Shown here in pieces: positions 5,220 to 10,123 of a stretch of 10,123 nucleotides of DNA (its first letter is position 1; each line of letters begins with the position of its first letter). A program made the translations under genes and the position numbers. The stretch comes from Planctomycetota bacterium (GTDB lineage Bacteria; Planctomycetota; Brocadiia; Brocadiales; Brocadiaceae). The notes under the pieces were generated by a model. That model did not search any database. It saw only the letters and a list, made by a program, of their open reading frames with translations, and was not told where the DNA came from. The DNA lies in the NCBI GenBank assembly GCA_023261465.1, contig JAHFOW010000103.1, positions 1 through 10,123 on the forward strand, written 5' to 3'.

Positions 5220-6011
5220 TTACGAACTTGAATTTTTGCCGGCTAATTCGTTTAAAAGGTCACGCACCTTCTTCATGTCTTCCCAGACCTTGACCTTGTC
5301 AGGAGGATTTCTTAAGAGATAGGCAGGATGAAAGGTGACCATGGCGGGGGTGCCGTTATAATTGTGGAAAGTTCCCCGCAGCTTACCAACAGGTTCTTTT
5401 GTATTAAGTAAGGTCTGTGCCGCAAATGTGCCGAGCGCACAGAGGACTTTTGGCCGGATTATCTCTATTTGTTTAATAAGATAAGGTATACACAGGACGA
5501 TTTCTTCGGGAAGGGGGTTGCGGTTGCCTGGCGGGCGGCATTTCAGGACATTGGCAATATACACATCGCTCCGTTTTAAACCGATAGCCTCTATAATCTT
5601 TGTGAGAAGTTGACCGGCGCGGCCAACAAAAGGTTCTCCCTGCAGGTCTTCGTCACGGCCCGGCGCCTCGCCAACAAACATGAGTTCTGCCATAGAATTA
5701 CCGACGCCAAAGACAAGATTGGTGCGTGTCTTGTGCAGGGGGCATTTGTGGCATGTCAATACTTCCTGATGGAGTTCTTCCAAAAGTTTAGTCCGCCGTT
5801 CTTTTTCACTCGCGAAGGTTTGTTGGTCAAATGGACTTGCTGATGTTACCGTTTCAACCTTTTTATCTTCGTGCTGATTGTTTAAGAGAGATGAATTTGC
5901 CTTGTTTGGTTTGGAAACGATGATGGAATCTATCCCGAATCCTTTTTCAATTTCAATATTCATTTTAACAGAGCGTATTATCTTTGCCAAATCCTTTTTT
6001 ATTTCATCCAT
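5220..6011 (-). CDS. udg: Family 4 uracil-DNA glycosylase (4Fe-4S)
   Basis: Removes uracil from DNA, arising by cytosine deamination or dUTP incorporation, to start base excision repair. The catalytic domain covers roughly residues 78-258. Four Cys expected to hold the 4Fe-4S cluster are visible: C87 and C90 in CHKC, C158 in LKCRPPGNRNP and C174 in VLCIPYL. Motif GEAPGRDED lies at 114-122 and HPAYLLR at 228-234. Residues 1-75 form a polar, poorly conserved extension rich in Lys, Ser and Asn before the core. The ATG overlaps the end of nrnA by 13 bases in another frame, with AAGG just upstream, so the two genes are probably translationally coupled. A 125-base gap separates it from the zinc-ribbon gene downstream. 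Confidence 0.94.
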   Translation of the reverse strand: MDEIKKDLAKIIRSVKMNIEIEKGFGIDSIIVSKPNKANSSLLNNQHEDKKVETVTSASPFDQQTFASEKERRTKLLEELHQEVLTCHKCPLHKTRTNLVFGVGNSMAELMFVGEAPGRDEDLQGEPFVGRAGQLLTKIIEAIGLKRSDVYIANVLKCRPPGNRNPLPEEIVLCIPYLIKQIEIIRPKVLCALGTFAAQTLLNTKEPVGKLRGTFHNYNGTPAMVTFHPAYLLRNPPDKVKVWEDMKKVRDLLNELAGKNSSS

Positions 6012-6991
6012 AGCGCCTTATCCAATTCGTCCAGAATAATCTTTTGCACCTCAGCAATGCTTCCCTGGAGTTCACAACCTGCTGCGTATTTATGGCCACC
6101 CCCGCCGAACTTTCTGGCGATGGAGTTTACGTCGAATCCGTTTCGGCTCCTCATGCTTATCTTTACCCAGTTCGGTTGTGTCATCTCACGCAATAATACG
6201 CCAATAGTAACGCCATCTATAGAGACGGGGATTTCGGCAATTTCCTGGGTATCGATAGCGTTGACCCCCGTCTTTTCCAACATTTCACGGGTGAGCCAGA
6301 GGGTAGAAATACGATTCTGTGAATGGAGTTTAATCGTATTTAGTGCACAGGCATTTAACTGTATTAAGTTATATGGATTGGTATTATACACATGTTTGGT
6401 GATTTCCTGATAGCGTGCCCCATGTTCAATAAGGAATGCCGCTGCCCTGAGCGCTTCGGGTGAGGTGTTCGTATGAGTAAATCGTCCCGTGTCGGTTATG
6501 ATTGCCACGTATAAAGCGGTGGCGATATCCGGTGTAATATTGACATGCGTTTCTTTGAACAGGTTAAAGACAACCTCCCCGGTAGCGCACATCTCTTCGG
6601 TAACCCAGTTGATGTGGCCAAAATTTTCATTTGAGATATGATGGTCAAGGTTGATGATTATTGCATCTTTTGGGATAATTTCCTGTGTCTTGCCAAGTCT
6701 GTCAAGGGTAGGGCAATCCAGCGAGATGACCACTTCCGGCTTGTTTTCCGGGTGATCGGGGTAACTATACATGCCTGATGCGGGAACGATGAATTTGTAT
6801 ATCTGCGGAACAAGCGAGTCGTTGACAATACATACTGATTTCCCCATGTCCTTAAGGGCGTGGAAAAGCGCAATTTCAGAACCTATACCATCGCCGTCTG
6901 ACCGTACATGGGTAGTGAGGAGAAAGACCTGGTGTGTTTTTATTGTATTATAGATATCATTTATCAGCGGCCGTATTTTATCGCTCGTCAC
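5999..6991 (-). CDS. nrnA: DHH/DHHA1 phosphoesterase, NrnA-like (nanoRNase/pAp phosphatase)
   Basis: A cytosolic manganese-dependent phosphoesterase. NrnA relatives degrade 2-5-nt RNAs and convert 3'-phosphoadenosine 5'-phosphate to AMP; some act on cyclic dinucleotide products. The 330-residue length is usual. DHH motifs: H28 with D32 and D34 in THVRSDGDGIGS; D92 in LDCPTLDRLG; D116-H117-H118 in LDHHISN; D167 in TDTGRFTHTNT. The DHHA1 substrate motif GGGGHKYAAGC begins at 297. Translation begins at GTG (6989-6991), preceded by GGGGG (7002-7006) with 10 bases spacing; an ATG further upstream is out of frame and stops at once. It is the first gene of the minus-strand cluster, and its promoter should lie in 6992-7326. 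Confidence 0.93.
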   Translation of the reverse strand: MTSDKIRPLINDIYNTIKTHQVFLLTTHVRSDGDGIGSEIALFHALKDMGKSVCIVNDSLVPQIYKFIVPASGMYSYPDHPENKPEVVISLDCPTLDRLGKTQEIIPKDAIIINLDHHISNENFGHINWVTEEMCATGEVVFNLFKETHVNITPDIATALYVAIITDTGRFTHTNTSPEALRAAAFLIEHGARYQEITKHVYNTNPYNLIQLNACALNTIKLHSQNRISTLWLTREMLEKTGVNAIDTQEIAEIPVSIDGVTIGVLLREMTQPNWVKISMRSRNGFDVNSIARKFGGGGHKYAAGCELQGSIAEVQKIILDELDKALWMK

Positions 6992-7326
6992 GGTATTTGT
7001 ACCCCCATTTTTTTGATGACATTGTTATCGTTATTCTTTGTATTAAAAAATTGAAATTTAATAATTATCTACCTGACAAAAAACTGTTTATTTTATTCAG
7101 TAAGGAAGGTTAATTTTATTGCAGGGTCTTTTGATATGTTTAACATGTAATTACATAGTCTCAAACGCAAAATTATATGTCGGATTAGCGCAATTGTCAA
7201 ACCTTCTTTTCCCTTGCATTTTATTTGTAGATTCGTTAACATTTTAAAGAATTAGCTTTTTTCCCATTTTAATATATATATTCAAAGGTTCTCATACAAT
7301 TTAAAAAATAAAAATATGGGGGGGAT
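6992..7326. promoter_or_regulatory. Divergent AT-rich promoter region
   Basis: A 335-base region between the leftward nrnA cluster and the rightward nfn-thi cluster. No credible gene is present. It is strongly AT-rich and should contain back-to-back promoters. A palindromic block at 7136-7156 contains ATGTT-T-AACAT overlapping ATGTAATTACAT, the latter a perfect 12-base palindrome, a plausible operator. No riboswitch was recognised; in particular no THI-box (TPP riboswitch) sequence was seen ahead of nfn or thiS. Confidence 0.6.
7214..7242 (+). promoter_or_regulatory. Possible sigma-70-type promoter for nfn-thiSG
   Basis: TTGCAT (7214-7219) and TAACAT (7237-7242) match four of six bases each of the -35 and -10 consensus, with a 17-base spacer. 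A start site would fall about 75-80 bases before the ATG at 7327. The AT-rich context yields chance matches easily, so confidence is low. Confidence 0.3.
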
Positions 7327-9702
7327 ATGTTTAGGATTGTAGAAAAGGAAAAGATCGCTGAATCTACCTATTTAATGAAGATTGAAGCGCCCAAAATTGC
7401 CGCCAAGAGAAAAGCGGGGCAATTTGTTATGCTTCGTATAGATGAACCGGGCGAAAGAATACCTTTAACCATAGCGGGTTCTGACACGATTCACGGAACG
7501 ATTACCATTATTTTCCAGGTTGCAGGCGATACGACGCGGCAGATGTCTGCCTTGAATAAAGGCGATTATATTTTGGATATTGTGGGACCATTAGGACATC
7601 CCACGCATATCGAAAATTACGGGACGGTTGTGTGTGTTGGCGGCGGTCTCGGAATTGCTTTAATAATGCCAATTGTACAAGCGCTTTACAATGCAGGTAA
7701 TTATGTAATTTCAGTTATCAGCGCAAGGAATAAAGATCTCCTGATTTGTGAAAAAGAGATGCAGGCCTGCAGTCAGGAATTTATGATTGCAACTGATGAT
7801 GGTTCCAAAGGTACCAAAGGTTTTCCTACCCAGGTATTACAAGAATTAATCAATAAAGGGAAGAAAATAGATGTTGTATTTGCTGTTGGACCTGTTCCGT
7901 TAATGGCAGCAGTTAGCAGATTGACTAAGCCTTACAACATTAAAACGATCGTGAGCCTTAATCCAATTATGGTGGACGGTACAGGTATGTGCGGTTGTTG
8001 TAGGGTTTTGATTGATAATAAACCGAAATTTGTTTGTGTAGATGGACCAGAATTTGATGGACATCTGGTAGATTATGAAAATTTAACACAGAGATTAAAA
8101 ACATACGCGCGAAACGGGAAGGACCCGATATTGCAAAATGTAGGTAAAGATACTGCCTGCTGGAAGCCACCCGAAGACCGTGTGGGTATGATTCATAAGC
8201 CTCATGTATCTATGGAGGCCACAGACCGGCATGAGGTTGTTGAACAATTAGCAGCGGCGCTTTCGGGTACAGGTCCGAAAAAGATGGGGTCTATCCCACG
8301 GCAGAAAATGCCGGAACAGGAACCTGTGAATAGGGTGAAAAATTTTGAAGAAGTGCCGGTAGGATATACCCCGGAAATGGCACGGTTAGAAGCCCTCAGG
8401 TGTTTACAATGCAAGAAACCTCTCTGCCGTGACGGGTGTCCGGTCAGCATTGACATTCCGGGATTTATTAAAAAGATTGCCGAGGGTGATTTCATAGCCG
8501 CCGCGCGTAAGCTTAAGGAAACAAATGCCTTGCCGGCTGTTTGTGGAAGGGTGTGTCCACAAGAAGACCAGTGTGAAAAGGTTTGCATTGTTGGTAAGAA
8601 ATTCAGGCCTGTAGCGATTGGGAATCTGGAGCGTTTCGTTGCAGATTATGAACGTACGCATAATGCAGTTACTATACCAGAATTGCCTGCGAAAACAGGA
8701 TATAAAGTGGCTATTGTTGGTGGTGGTCCTGCAGGGCTTGCTTGTGCTGGCGAGCTTATAAAAATGGGTCATGATGTGACTATATTCGAGGCGTTGCATA
8801 AGCCCGGCGGTGTGCTTGTTTATGGGATTCCTGAATTTAGGCTCCCAAAAGCTATTGTTGAGTCAGAGGTTGAGTATTTACGAAAATTAGGTGTGAAAAT
8901 AGAGTGCAATGCCGTCGTTGGAAAAGCTCAAACGGTAGATGAGTTATTGCAAAATGGTTTTGATGCTGTTTTTGTAGGTACAGGCGCTGGCCTGCCCATG
9001 TTTATGGGAATTCAGGGGGAAAATCTGAATGGTGTTTACTCTGCAAACGAGTATCTTACCAGGGTCAACTTGATGAAGGCTTATGATTCAAAGTCGTCAA
9101 CACCTGTTGCAATGCGAAAAAATGTGGCCATAATTGGCGCAGGGAACGTTGCCATGGATTCTGCAAGAACTGCACTGAGGCTTGGTTCTGAAAACGTATA
9201 TGTCGTTTACCGGCGGTCAAGGGAAGAAATGCCGGCACGACTAGAAGAAATTCATCATGGCGAAGAAGAAGGATTGCAGTTTAAGTTCCTGACCAATCCT
9301 ATAAAAATTCTCGGTGACGAAAAGGGTTGGGTTTGCGGGTTAGAGTGTGTAAAGATGGAACTGGGGGAACCCGATGAATCTGGCAGGAGACGTCCAATTC
9401 CTGTAAAGGGTTCCGAATTTGTTCTGGATGTGGAATGTATAATTATGTCTATCGGTAATGGCCCAAATCCTTTGATTCCCGCAACGACGCCCGACTTACA
9501 GGTAAATAAGTGGGGCAATATTGTGGCTGATTTAGAGAGTTGTAAGACAAACAAGGAAGGGGTATTTGCCGGTGGAGACATTGTAACCGGAGCTGCGACC
9601 GTTATTCTTGCCATGGGCGCCGGGAAGAAGGCTGCCAGGGCAATTGATGAATATATAAGGTCAAAAAAACCGGCGTCAAAATCTACCCCTGTGATGGTTT
9701 AA
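7327..9702 (+). CDS. nfnAB: Fused NfnA-NfnB ferredoxin:NADP+ oxidoreductase-type flavoprotein
   Basis: A single 791-residue chain joining two proteins that are often separate. Residues 1 to about 260 are NfnA/SudB-like (also annotated as dihydroorotate dehydrogenase B electron-transfer subunit): RIPLTIAGSD for FAD (44-53), CVGGGLGIAL for nucleotide, and a 2Fe-2S motif with D217, C222, C225 and C237. Residues about 325-775 are NfnB/SudA-like (glutamate synthase small-subunit fold). That part has eight Cys for two 4Fe-4S clusters (C359, C362, C367, C371, C406, C410, C416, C420), an FAD Rossmann motif VAIVGGGPAG at 461, an NAD(P) motif AIIGAGNVAMD at 601 and the C-terminal GGDIVTGAATVI. In the family this couples NADH, NADPH and ferredoxin by flavin-based bifurcation; sulfide dehydrogenase or glutamate synthase roles are alternatives. 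A G-run (7318-7324) serves as ribosome site but ends only 2 bases before the ATG. The stop lies 25 bases before thiS, suggesting co-transcription. Confidence 0.93.
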   Translation: MFRIVEKEKIAESTYLMKIEAPKIAAKRKAGQFVMLRIDEPGERIPLTIAGSDTIHGTITIIFQVAGDTTRQMSALNKGDYILDIVGPLGHPTHIENYGTVVCVGGGLGIALIMPIVQALYNAGNYVISVISARNKDLLICEKEMQACSQEFMIATDDGSKGTKGFPTQVLQELINKGKKIDVVFAVGPVPLMAAVSRLTKPYNIKTIVSLNPIMVDGTGMCGCCRVLIDNKPKFVCVDGPEFDGHLVDYENLTQRLKTYARNGKDPILQNVGKDTACWKPPEDRVGMIHKPHVSMEATDRHEVVEQLAAALSGTGPKKMGSIPRQKMPEQEPVNRVKNFEEVPVGYTPEMARLEALRCLQCKKPLCRDGCPVSIDIPGFIKKIAEGDFIAAARKLKETNALPAVCGRVCPQEDQCEKVCIVGKKFRPVAIGNLERFVADYERTHNAVTIPELPAKTGYKVAIVGGGPAGLACAGELIKMGHDVTIFEALHKPGGVLVYGIPEFRLPKAIVESEVEYLRKLGVKIECNAVVGKAQTVDELLQNGFDAVFVGTGAGLPMFMGIQGENLNGVYSANEYLTRVNLMKAYDSKSSTPVAMRKNVAIIGAGNVAMDSARTALRLGSENVYVVYRRSREEMPARLEEIHHGEEEGLQFKFLTNPIKILGDEKGWVCGLECVKMELGEPDESGRRRPIPVKGSEFVLDVECIIMSIGNGPNPLIPATTPDLQVNKWGNIVADLESCKTNKEGVFAGGDIVTGAATVILAMGAGKKAARAIDEYIRSKKPASKSTPVMV

Positions 9703-9727
9703 GCACGGTAAACAGATAAAATTTTGC

Positions 9728-9928
9728 ATGAGAATCACATTAAATGGTGAGCCGAAGGAATGCCCTGAGGGGACAACAATAGAGAATTTGCTCGATTTGT
9801 ATAAAATTGACAAGCGTCGTACCGCTGTGGAATTAAATCTTCAGATTGTTCCCCGGAAGGAGCATTCATCGAGGGTGTTAAAAGATGCTGACGTGGTGGA
9901 GGTGGTAACTTTTGTTGGCGGCGGATAA
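9728..9928 (+). CDS. thiS: ThiS sulfur-carrier protein for thiamine thiazole synthesis
   Basis: A 66-residue ubiquitin-fold sulfur carrier. The C-terminus is VVTFVGGG; the terminal Gly-Gly is adenylylated and then thiocarboxylated to give sulfur to ThiG. The N-terminus MRITLNGEPKECPEGTTIENLL and the overall length fit the family. MoaD-like proteins share the fold, but the adjacent thiG settles the call. The gene starts 25 bases after the nfn stop without a clear Shine-Dalgarno. Its 3' end carries GGAGGTGG (9898-9905), which probably serves as the ribosome site for thiG. Confidence 0.94.
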   Translation: MRITLNGEPKECPEGTTIENLLDLYKIDKRRTAVELNLQIVPRKEHSSRVLKDADVVEVVTFVGGG

Positions 9929-10123
9929 AACCGGGAAAAAAGCAAACGGGGATACATTAAAGCTCGGTAAGTATGAGTTTACTTCCCGGCTTTTTGTTGG
10001 CACTGGAAAATATCCTTCCGTGGAGTTGATGGTACAGGCATTAGAGGCAAGCGGCACAGAAGTTGTTACCGTTGCTCTTCGAAGGGCAAAAATTAGTGAT
10101 TCTGCGTCAATCCTGGATTATAT
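9912..10123 (+). CDS. thiG: Thiazole synthase ThiG (3' end outside window)
   Basis: N-terminal part of the TIM-barrel enzyme that condenses 1-deoxy-D-xylulose 5-phosphate, dehydroglycine or glycine imine, and ThiS thiocarboxylate into thiamine thiazole. Visible family sequence: LKLGKYEFTSRLFVGTGKY, then ALEASGTEVVTVALRRAK. The Schiff-base Lys lies beyond the window. The frame has no early ATG or GTG and opens after a stop at 9906-9908. The start must therefore be TTG at 9912 or 9915, overlapping the thiS end by 14-17 bases and sitting 6-9 bases after GGAGGTGG. This implies translational coupling. A downstream ATG at about 10029 would cut into the conserved barrel and is rejected. Confidence 0.93.
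   Translation, partial: MLAADKTGKKANGDTLKLGKYEFTSRLFVGTGKYPSVELMVQALEASGTEVVTVALRRAKISDSASILDY

Noticed and set aside
5201..5220. Terminator GGCT...AGCC followed by TTTT
   Set aside because: The stem is only four bases, and it would terminate + strand transcription, where no gene ends.
8202..8799. Two antisense frames of about 130 residues inside the nfn fusion
   Set aside because: They lie opposite the Cys-rich NfnB region, which has clear family motifs on the + strand. The antisense products look like shadows.

Overview
The window reads as a chromosomal segment of moderate GC from an environmental bacterium. Gene content, protein style and frequent short palindromic intergenic repeats recall Planctomycetota, possibly the anammox order Brocadiales. 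That assignment is an inference from recognition; no marker gene in the window proves it.

Region 1 (1-1340, + strand) is the most notable part: the right-hand portion of a diversity-generating retroelement (DGR). It holds a reverse transcriptase cut by the left edge and carrying the DGR-type motif GLPIGNLTSQ plus a YMDD active site. About 75 bases after its stop comes a startless, adenine-rich template repeat (TR). In one frame the TR spells the C-terminal fold of a formylglycine-generating-enzyme/C-type-lectin protein (RVVRGGSWNN...NNNIGFR), with 10 Asn codons, 7 of them AAC. Three strong hairpins follow, the last resembling a terminator. No variable repeat, target gene or accessory protein gene is inside the window, so these must lie to the left or elsewhere in the genome.

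Region 2 (1341-2411) is repeat-rich. GC-rich inverted repeats are followed by a minus-strand lipoprotein gene with a hemerythrin-like (HHE) domain, then by two palindromic REP/MITE-like elements with shared flanks.

Region 3 (2412-6991, minus strand) is a compact housekeeping cluster transcribed right to left: nrnA (DHH phosphoesterase), family 4 uracil-DNA glycosylase, FmdB-type zinc ribbon, HIT-family hydrolase, dGTPase-like HD protein and ispD. Overlaps and short gaps suggest one operon. Most members handle nucleotides (nanoRNA/pAp, uracil in DNA, dinucleotide polyphosphates, dNTPs); IspD serves isoprenoid synthesis by the MEP pathway.

Region 4 (6992-7326) is an AT-rich divergent intergenic region that should hold the promoters for both sides.

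Region 5 (7327-10123, + strand) has a single-chain fusion of NfnA and NfnB (NADH-dependent reduced ferredoxin:NADP+ oxidoreductase type). It is followed closely by thiS and by the 5' part of thiG, which appears to start at TTG inside thiS. This links a flavin/iron-sulfur redox enzyme with thiamine thiazole synthesis.
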